Shown here: positions 7,427 to 16,652 of the stretch, piece by piece
Numbering within the stretch: position 1 is the stretch's first letter
Layout: every line of letters starts with the position of its first letter
NCBI RefSeq assembly: GCF_024362405.1
Contig: NZ_CP101454.1
Span: 1,736,001-1,800,000 of the forward strand
Reading direction: 5' to 3'
DNA from: Halorarius litoreus
GTDB taxonomy: Archaea; Halobacteriota; Halobacteria; Halobacteriales; Haloarculaceae
DNA length: 64,000 nucleotides
Program-made: the position numbers and the translations under genes
Notes under the pieces: generated by a model
Told to the model about the DNA's origin: nothing
The model's input: only the letters and a program-made list of their open reading frames with translations
Databases searched by the model: none

Positions 7427-10060
7427 ATGAGCGACACTCCCGACAGCTACGACCCAGCCGAAGCCGAACCCCGCTGGCGTGAGGCGTGGGCAGCGAGCGA
7501 CCTCCACCGCTACGACGGCGACGACTCTCGACCCGACTACGTCATCGACACGCCCCCGCCGTATCCCACCGGAAACATGCACATCGGCAACGCGTTGGGC
7601 TGGTGTTACATGGACTTCCTGGCGCGGTACAAGCGCCTGCAGGGCCACGACGTGCTGTTCCCGCAGGGCTGGGACTGCCACGGCCTCCCGACCGAGGTCA
7701 AGGTCGAGGAGAACCACGGCATCCACCGCACCGAGGTCTCCCGCGACGAGTTCCGCGACCTCTGCATCCAGCACACCGAGGAGCAGATCGAGGCGATGAA
7801 GGAGACGATGGGCCTGCTCGGCTTCTCGCAGGACTGGGCCCACGAGTTCCGGACCATGGACCCCGACTACTGGGGGGAGACCCAGCGGTCGTTCGTCAGA
7901 ATGACCGACGACGACCGGGTCTACCGCGACGAACACCCGGTCAACTGGTGTCCACGCTGTGAAACCGCCATCGCGGACGCCGAGGTCGAGACCGTCGAGC
8001 GCGAGGGCACCCTCTACACTATCACGTTCACCGGTGTCGACAGCGAGGACATCGACATCGCGACCACGCGCCCGGAACTCCTCGCGGCGTGTGTGGCGGT
8101 GGCGGTCGACCCCGAGGGGGACTTCGCCGACCGCGCGGGCGAGACGGTCGAGGTGCCAATCTTCGGCCAACAGGTCGGGATCATCGCCGACGAGGACGTC
8201 GACGAGTCGTTCGGGACGGGCGCGGTGATGGTCTGCACCTTCGGCGACAAGCAGGACGTGACGTGGTGGCAGCGCCACGACCTCGACCTCCGAGCCGTCC
8301 TCACCGAGGACGGGCACCTGACCGACGCCGCAGGCGACTTTGCGGGGCTCGGCATCGACGAGGCGAAGGACGAAATCGCGACGGCCCTCACGAAGAGCGG
8401 CCACCTCCACGACGAATCCCCCACGGACCAGCAGGTCGGCACGTGCTGGCGCTGTGACACCCCCATCGAAATCCTGAGCAAGGAGCAGTGGTTCGTCACC
8501 GTCGACACCGACGAGGTTCTCGCTCGCGCACAGGACGTCGAGTGGGTGCCCGAACACATGTACGGCCGCCTCGAAGAGTGGGCCGAGGGGATGGAGTGGG
8601 ACTGGGTCATCTCCCGCCAGCGCGTGTTCGCCACCCCCATCCCCGCGTGGTTCTGCGAGTCCTGTGGCCACGTCCACGTCGCCGAGGAGGCCGACCTCCC
8701 GGTCGACCCCACGGACGAGTCCCCCACCGTGGACTGCCCCAAGTGCAGCGCCGACGCCTGGCGCGGCGAGACGGACGTGATGGACACGTGGATGGACTCC
8801 TCCATCTCCCCGCTCTTCGTGCGTGGGTGGCCCGACGCGGCGTTCGAGCCGGTCCACCTGCGGGAGCAGGGCCACGACATCATCCGGACGTGGGCGTTCT
8901 ACACCCTCCTGCGCACGGCGGCGCTCGAAGACGAGAAGCCGTGGGAGACTGCCCTGGTGAACGGCATGGTGTTCGGCGAGGACGGCCACAAGATGTCGAA
9001 GTCGCGGGACAACTTCGTCCAGCCCGAAGAGGTCGTCGAGGAGCACGGCGCCGACGCCTTCCGGCAGGCACTCGCGCTCGCCGGCCAGCCAGGAACCGAC
9101 GTGCAGTTCCAGCCGAAGGAGGTGACGAGCGCGAGTCGCTTCCAGAACAAGCTCTGGAACGTGACGAACTTCGCGACGAGTCACCTCGACGAGCGGACGC
9201 CCGACATCGAGGCGCCGGCGTACCGCGACGCCGACGCGTGGATTCTCGCCCGAGCCGGCGAGACTGCCGACGCGGTCGCCGAGCACATGGCGCACTACCG
9301 GTTCGACTCGGCGCTCCGCACCGTCCGCGAGTTCGTCTGGGGCGACCTCGCCGACGACTACCTCGAACTCGTGAAGGGCCGGCTGTACGAGGGGCGGCCC
9401 GGCGAGCGGAACGCCGCTCGCCACGCGCTGTTCCGCGCACTCAGGATGTCGCTCACGATGCTCGCGCCGTTCGCCCCGTTCGTCGCCGAGGAGGCGTACG
9501 ACCAGCTCCCGGTCGAGGGGAGCGTTCACGCCGGCGCGTGGCCCGAGCGCCCCGACGTGGACGCGGCGGCCGTCGACCGCGGCGCACTCGTCGCGGACGT
9601 GGCCGCGGAGATCCGCGGCTGGAAGTCCGAGGCCGGCATCGCGCTCAACGCCGACCTCCCCCGGGTCGAGCTCTACCTCGACGACGAGTACGAGGGCCCC
9701 AATCCGGACACCTACGACCTCGCGAACGCCATCAACGCTCCCGTCTACATCGAGACGGGCCGCCCGTCGCTCGAACTCGTCCCCGTCGCCGTCGAGCCGG
9801 ACCACTCCGTCGTCGGTCCCGAGTTCCGTGACCGCGCCGGCGCGGTCGTCTCCGCGCTCGACGCGATGGACCCCGCGGAGGTCCGCGCGGCGATCGACAC
9901 GCACGGCGAGGTCCGCCTCGACCTCGACGGCGACGAGGTGGCGGTGAGCGCGGACGCCGTCACGGTCCGCGAGGAGCTTCGCGCCGAGAGCGGCGAGGAG
10001 GTCGCGGTCCTCGAACCCGAGGGGGCGACCGTCATCGTCTACCCGGCGGCCGACGACTGA
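7427..10060 (+). CDS. valS: Valyl-tRNA synthetase
   Basis: Class I aminoacyl-tRNA synthetase of 877 residues that charges tRNA-Val. The HIGH signature appears as HIGN at residues 52-55 after PPPYPTGNM, and KMSKS is at about 522-526 in [13 protein letters not shown]. Between them lie the editing domain (about 190-340), zinc-ribbon-like cysteine pairs (CPRC near 164, CWRC near 345, CESC and CPKC around 410-440) and the WDWVISRQR segment of the catalytic core. The anticodon-binding domain (about 600-800) is followed by an archaeal-type C-terminus without the long bacterial coiled coil. The methionine follows CTCGACTC and the leader hairpin described separately. The gene is monocistronic. Confidence 0.97.
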   Translation: MSDTPDSYDPAEAEPRWREAWAASDLHRYDGDDSRPDYVIDTPPPYPTGNMHIGNALGWCYMDFLARYKRLQGHDVLFPQGWDCHGLPTEVKVEENHGIHRTEVSRDEFRDLCIQHTEEQIEAMKETMGLLGFSQDWAHEFRTMDPDYWGETQRSFVRMTDDDRVYRDEHPVNWCPRCETAIADAEVETVEREGTLYTITFTGVDSEDIDIATTRPELLAACVAVAVDPEGDFADRAGETVEVPIFGQQVGIIADEDVDESFGTGAVMVCTFGDKQDVTWWQRHDLDLRAVLTEDGHLTDAAGDFAGLGIDEAKDEIATALTKSGHLHDESPTDQQVGTCWRCDTPIEILSKEQWFVTVDTDEVLARAQDVEWVPEHMYGRLEEWAEGMEWDWVISRQRVFATPIPAWFCESCGHVHVAEEADLPVDPTDESPTVDCPKCSADAWRGETDVMDTWMDSSISPLFVRGWPDAAFEPVHLREQGHDIIRTWAFYTLLRTAALEDEKPWETALVNGMVFGEDGHKMSKSRDNFVQPEEVVEEHGADAFRQALALAGQPGTDVQFQPKEVTSASRFQNKLWNVTNFATSHLDERTPDIEAPAYRDADAWILARAGETADAVAEHMAHYRFDSALRTVREFVWGDLADDYLELVKGRLYEGRPGERNAARHALFRALRMSLTMLAPFAPFVAEEAYDQLPVEGSVHAGAWPERPDVDAAAVDRGALVADVAAEIRGWKSEAGIALNADLPRVELYLDDEYEGPNPDTYDLANAINAPVYIETGRPSLELVPVAVEPDHSVVGPEFRDRAGAVVSALDAMDPAEVRAAIDTHGEVRLDLDGDEVAVSADAVTVREELRAESGEEVAVLEPEGATVIVYPAADD

Positions 10061-10071
10061 GTCGCCGACGA

Positions 10072-10080
10072 GGTTTTTAC
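10072..10080 (+). promoter_or_regulatory. TATA-like box before the Usp gene
   Basis: GTTTTTACC lies about 28 bases upstream of the ATG at 10104. This is the spacing expected for a leaderless haloarchaeal transcript. It is immediately 3' of the valS stop. Confidence 0.5.
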
Positions 10081-10103
10081 CCCCCGCGGTACAACCCCCG
10101 GGC

Positions 10104-10535
10104 ATGTTCGAGACGGTGGTCATCGCGACGGACGGCTCCGAGAGCGGTCGCCGGGCCGTCGACACGGCGCTCGACCTCGCACAGAAGTTCGACGCCGAGG
10201 TCCACGCGCTGTACGTCGTCGACCGCTCGCGGGTCGAGGGACTCCCCGAGGATCTCCACGACGAGGTCGAGCAGGCGCTCGAGACGGAGGCCGACGAGTC
10301 GCTCGCCGTAGTCGGCGACCGGGCGCACCGCGAGATAACCACCGCCATCCGGGCGGGTCGGCCCGCCGCGGAGATCACGGCGTACGCCCGCGAAGTCGAC
10401 GCGGACGTGGTCGCCACCGGCACCCGTGGTCGCGACGGCGAACACTCGTTCCTGCTCGGGAGCGTCGCCGAACACGTCGTTCGAACGTGTCCCGTTCCCG
10501 TGCTGACCGTCCGACAGCTCGAGTCGGCTGGGTAG
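10104..10535 (+). CDS. Universal stress protein (UspA family)
   Basis: A 143-residue single Usp domain. The first strand VVIATDGSESGRRAV supplies the conserved Asp that contacts adenine. The C-terminal GTRGRDGEHSFLLGSVAEHVV fits the ATP-binding signature G-x2-G-x9-G-S, so this is the nucleotide-binding subtype. Haloarchaea have many Usp paralogs with broad roles in stress and metabolic control, and no specific partner can be named. It has its own TATA-like box and is followed by a partial duplication of its last codons (10575-10593). Confidence 0.92.
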   Translation: MFETVVIATDGSESGRRAVDTALDLAQKFDAEVHALYVVDRSRVEGLPEDLHDEVEQALETEADESLAVVGDRAHREITTAIRAGRPAAEITAYAREVDADVVATGTRGRDGEHSFLLGSVAEHVVRTCPVPVLTVRQLESAG

Positions 10536-10593
10536 TGTGCGGTGTCGGGTTGTGCGAGCTGTCGGACGCAGGGAGACAGCTCGAGTCGGCTGG
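10513..10593. repeat. 19-base direct repeat at the 3' end of the Usp gene
   Basis: An identical 19-base segment beginning GACAGCTCGAG occurs at 10513-10531 (the last codons of the Usp gene) and at 10575-10593 (intergenic). It is probably a small tandem duplication that left a partial copy of the gene end. Confidence 0.6.
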
Positions 10594-10654
10594 CTGACTC
10601 GCCCGGGTGCCGCCGGACCGAGGCTTACTTCCTTCGCGCACGCTTGCGACGGGT

Positions 10655-11749
10655 ATGAACGACTGGCTCATCGACGACGACCGGCTCTCGCTCGAACGGA
10701 AGTCGCTGCTTCCGGGTGCGGGCTTCTTCACGCCGGACTCCTTCGACGCCGAGCAGGACGAACGCGAGGCGCAGGAGGCCATCGAGGGGGCGGCGACCGT
10801 CGTGGTCGCGGACCCCGACGCCGACGGCCTCGCCTGCGTCGCCCTCCTCCGGGAGGTACACGGCGACGCGGCGCTCGTCCCCGCGGGGCCACACGAGATG
10901 GACGAAGCCATCGGCTACCTCGCCGAGTACGCCGACGAGGGCGTCGACGCCTACATCTGTGACCTCTGTCCCGACGAACGCGACGACCTAGAGGGCCTCG
11001 AAGAACTGGTCGAGCGCGCCGATTCGGTCTCGTGGTTCGACCACCACCAGTGGGACGACGAGATCGCCGAGCGCGTCCGCGATGCCGGTGTCCGGCTCGT
11101 CGTCGGCGACTCCGAGGAGGAGTGTACCGCCGACGTGACGCTCCGCTCCGTCGACTACACGTTCGACGACCGGTTCGCCGAACTCGCCGCGGTCACCCGC
11201 GACCACGACCTCTGGCTCCGCGAGGACCCCCGCTCGGACGACCTGGCCGACTACGCCCACTGGGAGGAGCCCGAGGAGTACGTCGCCGTCGTCCGCGAAC
11301 ACGGCGCGGACCTCTCCGAGGAGGTGCTGGAGTTCCTCGCCGAGCGCCGCGTCGAGAAGGAGGCGCTCGTCGAGAAGGCCGTCGAGCGCGCGGAACTGAA
11401 GGAGGTCGACGGCGTCACCGTCGGCGTCACCTACGGTCGCTGCTCGCAGAACGAGGTCGCGGAAGCCCTCCGCGAGCAGGGTGCGGACGCTTCGGTCATC
11501 GTCAAGCCCGCCGGCTCCGCGTCGATTCGCGGCACGGACGCGTTCCAGCGGTGTCACGAGGTCGCCGGGCAGGTCAACGGCGGCGGCCACCCGAAGGCCG
11601 CCGGCTGCAAGCCCGACATCTACGACGACATGCTCGACTACGCCCACCACTGGACGACGCAGGGCGCGGTGACGAAACAGGTCATCGTCGAGGCGTTCCG
11701 GAATCTCCCTGAAACGGACGACGACGAAGGCATCGAGAACGAGCGGTAA
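10655..11749 (+). CDS. DHH/DHHA1 family phosphoesterase
   Basis: A 364-residue protein of the DHH superfamily (RecJ-like nucleases, nanoRNases and pyrophosphatases). The DHH domain shows VVADPDADGLA at about 49-59 (Asp ligands), the motif WFDHHQW near 127-133, and AAVTRDHDLW near 187-196. The C-terminal DHHA1 domain has the nucleic-acid binding GGGHPKAAG near 320. All metal-binding motifs look intact. Substrate is uncertain between single-stranded DNA, short RNA and nucleotides. Start ATG 10655 is chosen because the upstream in-frame extension to 10607 lacks conserved residues. Monocistronic and convergent with the kinase gene. Confidence 0.9.
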   Translation: MNDWLIDDDRLSLERKSLLPGAGFFTPDSFDAEQDEREAQEAIEGAATVVVADPDADGLACVALLREVHGDAALVPAGPHEMDEAIGYLAEYADEGVDAYICDLCPDERDDLEGLEELVERADSVSWFDHHQWDDEIAERVRDAGVRLVVGDSEEECTADVTLRSVDYTFDDRFAELAAVTRDHDLWLREDPRSDDLADYAHWEEPEEYVAVVREHGADLSEEVLEFLAERRVEKEALVEKAVERAELKEVDGVTVGVTYGRCSQNEVAEALREQGADASVIVKPAGSASIRGTDAFQRCHEVAGQVNGGGHPKAAGCKPDIYDDMLDYAHHWTTQGAVTKQVIVEAFRNLPETDDDEGIENER

Positions 11750-11758
11750 GCGACCTGC

Positions 11759-12850
11759 CTACAGGTCGAACCTGCCGTCGACGATGTGCTCGGCGAACAG
11801 CGACATGTACTCGACGTACGGCTCGCCGTCGGCCGCCCCGCCGGCCGCCAGCCGGTGGCGGTAGAGGTCCTCCCAGACCACGGCGAGCACGAACGCCGCG
11901 TACCCCCGGTAGAACCGGTCGTGCTCGTAGGTGCGACCGGTTCGGTGCTCGTACTGCGCCACAACCTCGCGGCGGGTCGGGCTCCCCGGTGCGGCCGTGA
12001 ACGGCGCGAGCCCCCGCTCGTTGCGGCGCCGGATGTCTGCCAGGGCGTCCGCGTCGTCGTACCGTGCTTCGAGCCCATCGAGCGACGGCCGCGCGTCCCC
12101 CGCGTCGCGCCACCGTAGCAGGAGATAGCCGAGTTCGACCAGCGGGTCGCCGAGCATCGCGGTCTCCCAGTCGAGGACGCCGGTGATGTGGGGGTCGGCC
12201 GCCTCGGCGAACAGCACGTTCCCCGGCCGGAAGTCGCCGTGGACGAGCGTGGCTTCTGCCGGCGCGGGCGCGTGATTCAGGAGCCAGTCGCCGACGGCGC
12301 GGAGCCGCGGGAGGTCCCGGCCCGTCACGCGCGTCGCGTCGTCGAGTTGGCCGACCGCGCGTTCGACCAGTTCGCGGGGCGTGTACCGCTCGCAGACGCC
12401 GTCGAACGGTTCGGTGTCGACCGCGTGTACGTCGGCGAGGGTCGCCACCAACTCGTCTGCCACCCGCGCTCGTGCCGCTTCCGTCTGGAACCGTTCGGGA
12501 AGGTCGGAGCCGAGCGGCACCGTCTCGCCGTCGAGATGCGTCGCGACGAAGAAGGGTCCGCCGACGACCGACTCGTCGGCGGAGAATAGCACCGGCTTCG
12601 GCGCCGGTATTCGGGTGGGTTCGAGTCGCCGCAGGATCTCGAACTCCGTCTCGACGTCGTTGACACAGATGGTCTCTCTCGGTGGGTTCGCCCGCCGGAG
12701 GAGGTACTGCCCCTGTGACGCGGTCGAGATGGCGAGCACCAGATTGAGCCCGTCGCCGAGCGGCTCGACGCCGGTGACCGACACCTCCAGCGCCGCCGAA
12801 AGCACCGATTCGAGCGCGGTGGTGTCGACCGCCGTCTCGGGCTCGGTCAT
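11759..12850 (-). CDS. APH-fold phosphotransferase (ACAD10/11-like)
   Basis: A 363-residue small-molecule kinase of the aminoglycoside-phosphotransferase fold. The catalytic loop is at about 221-231 (LVHGDFRPGNVLF, Brenner motif with the catalytic Asp) and the metal-binding Asp follows in VLDWETAMLGDPLVEL. The N-lobe has GLNLVLAIS and the lysine-poor strand YLLRRA seen in the acyl-CoA-dehydrogenase-associated subgroup. Family members phosphorylate hydroxylated metabolites; drug resistance should not be assumed. It lies next to a second APH-fold gene on the same strand, 66 bases apart, so the two may be paralogous and coregulated. Confidence 0.88.
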   Translation of the reverse strand: MTEPETAVDTTALESVLSAALEVSVTGVEPLGDGLNLVLAISTASQGQYLLRRANPPRETICVNDVETEFEILRRLEPTRIPAPKPVLFSADESVVGGPFFVATHLDGETVPLGSDLPERFQTEAARARVADELVATLADVHAVDTEPFDGVCERYTPRELVERAVGQLDDATRVTGRDLPRLRAVGDWLLNHAPAPAEATLVHGDFRPGNVLFAEAADPHITGVLDWETAMLGDPLVELGYLLLRWRDAGDARPSLDGLEARYDDADALADIRRRNERGLAPFTAAPGSPTRREVVAQYEHRTGRTYEHDRFYRGYAAFVLAVVWEDLYRHRLAAGGAADGEPYVEYMSLFAEHIVDGRFDL

Positions 12851-12916
12851 ACCCGGACGAGACGAGGACGGGGCAAAAGCGGTCCGGTGGCACGAGACGG
12901 GGTCACACGCGTTGCG

Positions 12917-13972
12917 TCACAGATACGACTCGACGAACGCGCGGTGCTGGGCCTCGCGTTCGTCCTTCTCTGCGGGGGTCGCATCCTGCAGCCAGAGCGG
13001 CAGACACGCCATCGCATCGAGGCGCGCGGTCAGGCTGTACGTCTCCATCCGTTCCTCGATGGCGGGGGTGAACGCCCAGTCGTCCCGCTCGCGGGCGTAG
13101 GCCCTGCGGAACGTCTCTCGCAGGGCGACCGCCCGCTGCTCGCCGTCCGCCTGCGGGTCGAACAGGTGTGACTCGACTTTCGCGAGGTTGTACGCGGGCT
13201 CCGCTGCAGTCAAGTTCGCCAGGTCGAGGACGGCCCGCGTTTCGCCCGTCCCGGGGTCGACGAGCAGATTGCCGTACCGATAATCCCAGTGGCAGTACCG
13301 GGGCGCGTCGGGCTCGGAGAGTGCGTCGAGCCGCGCGTCCAACTCCTCGCGGAGTGCAGGCACGAGGTCGGCGAAGCGGTCCGGTTCGTCCGCGAGGTCT
13401 GGGAAGTACGTCCCGTCAGCGAGCGCGTCGAGAGTCCCGTCGACGCCGGCCCGGACCCACTCGCGGAGGTCGTCGACCGGGCCGTGGTCGCCGTCGAGCA
13501 CCGCGAGGTCGCCGTCCACGACCCCCACGGAACCGACTCGCGGGAGCGTCCCAAGCTCGTGCAGTTCGGCGAGGTTCTCGCCGGCCTCACGGACGACGCG
13601 TTCGCGAGCCGCTGCCGGGAGCGCGTCGGGTCGTCCCTCGAAGTTCTCGCCGTCGAGCCGCTCCATGAGGTAGAACGGCGCGGGGTACTCGTCGTGTTCG
13701 TCCACGTACCCGAACACCTCAGGGACCGGAACCGTCGTCTCGCGTCCGAGCAGGTCGAACAGTCGCGGCTCGGCCTGGGCGACCTGCGGGTCGACGAAGC
13801 CGGCGGTGGTCGCCTTCAGGACGGCCTCACGCTCGCCCCCGGGCGTCTCACACGCGACGAAGCAGACGAAATCGGTGCCGAACTCGCTCCGCTCGAATTC
13901 GCGTACCTCCCAGTCGGGGCAACAGGCACGGACCATCGCCGTCACGTCCTCGTCGGCTACCGCGTCGGGCAT
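12917..13972 (-). CDS. APH-fold phosphotransferase
   Basis: A 351-residue kinase-like protein. The Brenner motif is CHWDYRYGNLLV near 246-257 (His-x-Asp catalytic, Asn metal ligand). The second metal motif reads VLDLANLTAAEPAYNL, so the usual D-F/W-E is D-L-A; the first Asp is kept but the acidic third position is lost. The N-lobe lysine is probably in EAVLKATTAGFVD. Divergence at the second motif may alter nucleotide or metal use. It is upstream of the other APH-fold gene and shares its orientation. Substrate unknown. Confidence 0.82.
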   Translation of the reverse strand: MPDAVADEDVTAMVRACCPDWEVREFERSEFGTDFVCFVACETPGGEREAVLKATTAGFVDPQVAQAEPRLFDLLGRETTVPVPEVFGYVDEHDEYPAPFYLMERLDGENFEGRPDALPAAARERVVREAGENLAELHELGTLPRVGSVGVVDGDLAVLDGDHGPVDDLREWVRAGVDGTLDALADGTYFPDLADEPDRFADLVPALREELDARLDALSEPDAPRYCHWDYRYGNLLVDPGTGETRAVLDLANLTAAEPAYNLAKVESHLFDPQADGEQRAVALRETFRRAYARERDDWAFTPAIEERMETYSLTARLDAMACLPLWLQDATPAEKDEREAQHRAFVESYL

Positions 13973-14017
13973 CGTCGGTGGGTGTGGGTCGGGGGTGATA
14001 CGTCTTCGGGAGGCGTG

Positions 14018-14245
14018 TCAGTCGTCCACGGGATCGGGGCCGCCGGCTCCGCTCACCAGGAACTCCCGGGCGAGATACAGTAGGCTGCCGCCGCCTAGCA
14101 CCACCGGCACCGCGAGGGCGACTACCGGAAGCGTCTCGTAGTGCGTCTCCCACATGAACATTCGAAGTTGCACGACGAGGAGGCAAAGCGGGAGCAGCAG
14201 GAGCGCGGTACACCGGCGGACGGTTCGCTGGAGGGCGTCGGACAT
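14018..14245 (-). CDS. Small two-helix membrane protein
   Basis: A 75-residue hypothetical protein. It has two hydrophobic helices (about residues 13-30, CTALLLLPLCLLVVQLRM, and 39-59, PVVALAVPVVLGGGSLLYLA) joined by a short loop METHYETL. A short acidic C-terminal tail ends in DPVDD. It stands alone upstream of the kinases. Function not recognised; typical of small haloarchaeal membrane proteins. Confidence 0.6.
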   Translation of the reverse strand: MSDALQRTVRRCTALLLLPLCLLVVQLRMFMWETHYETLPVVALAVPVVLGGGSLLYLAREFLVSGAGGPDPVDD

Positions 14246-14309
14246 ACCCGTCGACGCTCGGCCGTGGAAGAAAACCCTAGTGGTCGCTGGCTAGTCGTCT
14301 TCCCGCTCT

Positions 14310-14430
14310 CGGGTCACGCTGTTCCCCGCTCGCACGGCCTGCGAGGGCAAAGCCGTCGCGCTGTTCGCAATCCCGAGGACTCGTTTCACTCGTCCTCGCC
14401 GCTCGCGGGTCACGCTGTTCCCCGCTCGCA
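14310..14430. repeat. 25-base direct repeat in an intergenic region
   Basis: A 25-base unit starting CGGGTCACGCTG and ending CCCGCTCGCA occurs exactly at 14310-14334 and 14406-14430. Each copy is near an ATCCCGAGG element. Between them is the imperfect hairpin GAGGGCAAAGCCGTC with an AAA loop, a motif seen again at 41453-41467 and 56566-56584. Confidence 0.6.
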
Positions 14431-14444
14431 ATCCCGAGGCCTCC

Positions 14445-14882
14445 CTACCGGTCGGCCTCGCCGACTACCCACTTGTCGGAGTACGTCTCGCCACAGGAGC
14501 AGGCCGCGTACGCGTGGACCACGTCGCCTTCGGCGTAGATGCCGCCGACCTCCTCGTTCTGGTCTTCGGCGAACGCGAAGACGAACTTCAGGTCGTGCGT
14601 CCCCGTGTCGGTCGAGGGGCAGTCCGCGCCCGCGCAGTCGCGGTCGATGTGGCCGTCGGTCTGCATCGCGACGCCCGCGAAGTCCATCGGGTCGATGCCC
14701 GTGGTGTCGGCGAACGTCGAGCGCCCGCGGTCGCCCGGGAGGACGAGGACGACCCCGTCGTCGAGAGACTCGGCGACGTTCCCGAGCGCGTCGGGATTGC
14801 CGATGGTCTCGTCAGAGAGGAAGATGAGGATGTCGTCGGGCCGCTCGCCCGCGAGGAACTCCTCGTACGGCGTCCGGGTCAT
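14445..14882 (-). CDS. Conserved haloarchaeal protein (DUF5807-like)
   Basis: A 145-residue soluble acidic protein. Residues 1-60 look like an alpha/beta domain (YEEFLAGERPDDILIFLS, DDGVVLVLPGDRG). A second half carries cysteines (C83, C88 in DCAGADC; CSC near 133) and the pattern HAYAACSCGETYSDKWVVG. The cysteine pairs suggest a metal site. I believe it matches the family labelled DUF5807. Its ATG overlaps the stop of the upstream gene by four bases (ATGA), making it the last gene of the rps6e operon. Function unknown, possibly linked to ribosomes or translation by context only. Confidence 0.75.
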   Translation of the reverse strand: MTRTPYEEFLAGERPDDILIFLSDETIGNPDALGNVAESLDDGVVLVLPGDRGRSTFADTTGIDPMDFAGVAMQTDGHIDRDCAGADCPSTDTGTHDLKFVFAFAEDQNEEVGGIYAEGDVVHAYAACSCGETYSDKWVVGEADR

Positions 14883-15313
14883 CGGTTCTCCTCGGTCTGC
14901 TTCGCGATGTCCGCGAGCGAGTCGTTCGGCGCGTCGGGGACGGTGTAGACGGCGCGCTCGCCGGGGGCGCGCAGGCCGTACGCCGTGCCCTCGTCGACGA
15001 TGTCGACGTGGACGGTACGGCCGAAGTCCAGCCCCTTCGCGTCGGCCCAGGCGACGAGGTGGTTCTCGCCGTCGCCCTCGCGAGCCTGTCGGGCGTTCGC
15101 GTACGCCCCGCGGAGTTCGAGCGTGTCGTCGAGCGCCCGCTCGATACGGACGTGACGGGTCTTCCCGCCGAGGTCGAGTCGCACGACCTCCTCGGTGGGG
15201 AAGCGCTCGCGGGCGTCGTCGGGGAGCGTCACTTTCGGGCGGTCGGTACGGCCGGCACGAGCCAGCGTCGCGCGGACGGAGTCGACCGCGTCGCTGGAGA
15301 CGGAGTCTGGCAT
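14879..15313 (-). CDS. Conserved haloarchaeal protein (DUF7112-like)
   Basis: A 144-residue protein with a small beta-rich core (PKVTLPDDARERFPTEEVVRLDLGGKTRHVRIER) followed by GAYANARQAREGDGENHLVAWADA. There are no membrane segments and no cysteines. The start is ATG 15313; a longer in-frame extension is low-complexity and overlaps rps6e, so it is rejected. It sits between rps6e (19 bases upstream) and the DUF5807-like gene (four-base overlap), so it is almost certainly cotranscribed with the ribosomal protein. No function is known to me. Confidence 0.78.
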   Translation of the reverse strand: MPDSVSSDAVDSVRATLARAGRTDRPKVTLPDDARERFPTEEVVRLDLGGKTRHVRIERALDDTLELRGAYANARQAREGDGENHLVAWADAKGLDFGRTVHVDIVDEGTAYGLRAPGERAVYTVPDAPNDSLADIAKQTEENR

Positions 15314-15332
15314 GGAGAGAGAAGCGTGGACC

Positions 15333-15734
15333 TTACTCGTCCTCTTCCTCGCCACCCTCGCCGAGGAGGGTCGCGGGGTCGCTGTCGCCACGTGCGACGA
15401 TCTTGGCGTTGATCTGGCGGGTCTCGTCGGAGACCTCGGCACCGCGGACGGTGACGCGCTTGCGCTCGCCGTCGCGCGTCGGCTTGAAGCCCGTGCCGCC
15501 GGTGACGAGGATGGCCTTCGTGTTCGGCCCCTTCACGTCGCCGCGCATCGGTCGGCCGGAGACGTCCGAGCCGCCCGTGATCTCGAGCGTGTAGCCGTCG
15601 AGGCCGACGGCGCCGCCGTCTACTTCCTCACCGATGGACCGGCCGATGAACCGGTTCGAGTCCTGTCCCTCTGTGTCGACCTGATACGTCGCGCCGTCCT
15701 CGGGGTCGGCGACGACGATCTGAAACTCTGCCAT
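15333..15734 (-). CDS. rps6e: 30S ribosomal protein S6e
   Basis: A 133-residue archaeal/eukaryotic-type small-subunit protein. The sequence opens with [18 protein letters not shown] and contains the family signature [16 protein letters not shown] around residues 54-69, followed by [13 protein letters not shown] and [10 protein letters not shown]. It lacks the long C-terminal tail of eukaryotic S6, as expected in archaea. It is the first gene of the operon rps6e-DUF7112-DUF5807. Confidence 0.97.
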   Translation of the reverse strand: MAEFQIVVADPEDGATYQVDTEGQDSNRFIGRSIGEEVDGGAVGLDGYTLEITGGSDVSGRPMRGDVKGPNTKAILVTGGTGFKPTRDGERKRVTVRGAEVSDETRQINAKIVARGDSDPATLLGEGGEEEDE

Positions 15735-15796
15735 ACGGGTTGCGAGTCGACGCGGAACCTAAAGGGTATTGAAACGCCGTCGAGCCGGAGATGGCC

Positions 15797-16558
15797 TCAG
15801 TCTGCGGCTTGTGGCCCGTTCGCGCCCCCGAGCACGTACGCCCGAGTGACATCCACGAGCGCCTTCCGGTACTCCGATTCGTCGGTGTCGCGCGCCAGCG
15901 AGCGGAACCGCTCGCGGAACGCGTCGAAGCCGACTTCGGGCGCGTCGCTCGCCGCGACCTGTGCCAGCTCGTACAGGTGATGGCTGGGGTCGATGACGCC
16001 GTGCCGCTCCAGGAGCGCGACCGCGAACGCCGCGTTCACCGCCGTGATTTCGGGGTCGGAGCCTGGACTCAACTGCGTCCAGCCATCGGGCGCCACGGCC
16101 GGCCGGTCGGCCACAGCGGCCGCGAGCGACGACTCCATGAACGCCACCAGCTTGTCCGCGGGCGCCACGGCGAGCGTGATGTCGTCGGCGTAGATGTCCT
16201 TCATGTGGTTCGCGATCTGGTAACAGTGCGCGAGCTTTCGACGCTCGACTGACCGACCCGGGAGCGCGAGAAACAGCGCCTCTTCGGTCTTCATCGTGTG
16301 CGAGGGGTGTTCCTCCTCGTAGCGGGCCATGTGCGCGAACTCGTGGAGCGCGAGCTCGCGGGCCATCGCGCTCGTCGCGGCCTGGCGGCTCATGATGAGC
16401 ACGTGGTGGTCGTCGTAGTGGCCCGTCAGCGTGCGCTCGTCCGGGTCCTCGCGGATTTCGACTTCGACTGGCAACGACACGTCGTGTTCCGTCTCGAAGA
16501 GATCGCGAGCCGAGAGAAACGGTTCGGACGGCCCCCGACCCTTCACGCGAACGTCCAT
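15797..16558 (-). CDS. HExxH-motif protein (DUF5781-like), possible metallopeptidase
   Basis: A 253-residue soluble protein. Residues 72-76 are HEFAH, within ELALHEFAHMARYEEEHPSH, an HExxH zinc-peptidase motif in a predicted helix; a later Glu in KTEEALFLAL could be the third ligand. The rest is helical and acidic. I believe this is the family labelled DUF5781, but the proteolytic activity is inferred from the motif alone. The start at 16558 (MDVRVKGRG) gives a compact protein. It is divergent from the membrane J-protein gene with only 94 bases between starts, and 62 bases from rps6e on the same strand. Confidence 0.75.
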   Translation of the reverse strand: MDVRVKGRGPSEPFLSARDLFETEHDVSLPVEVEIREDPDERTLTGHYDDHHVLIMSRQAATSAMARELALHEFAHMARYEEEHPSHTMKTEEALFLALPGRSVERRKLAHCYQIANHMKDIYADDITLAVAPADKLVAFMESSLAAAVADRPAVAPDGWTQLSPGSDPEITAVNAAFAVALLERHGVIDPSHHLYELAQVAASDAPEVGFDAFRERFRSLARDTDESEYRKALVDVTRAYVLGGANGPQAAD

Positions 16559-16652
16559 GGATAGTGTTACCACGTCACTGCGACGTTTGAGTGTTGTGTC
16601 GCCGGAACGTGTGAGGGTGAACTTTACACGAGAGAGGGGCGTACGTTCGGGC

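Noticed and set aside
6869-10423. Very long minus-strand open frame opposite valS
   Set aside because: Antisense by-product of high-GC codon use in the real valS and Usp genes; no domain, and it runs through several genes.
11759-13972. Aminoglycoside resistance genes
   Set aside because: APH-fold kinases in archaea act on metabolites. Their divergent motifs and lack of a drug-resistance context do not support that label.
14310-14430. CRISPR array
   Set aside because: Only two copies of a 25-base repeat and one spacer-like gap. There are no cas genes and the repeat is one of the dispersed haloarchaeal type. The CAG-CAG-CAA run at 51373 is a coding microsatellite.
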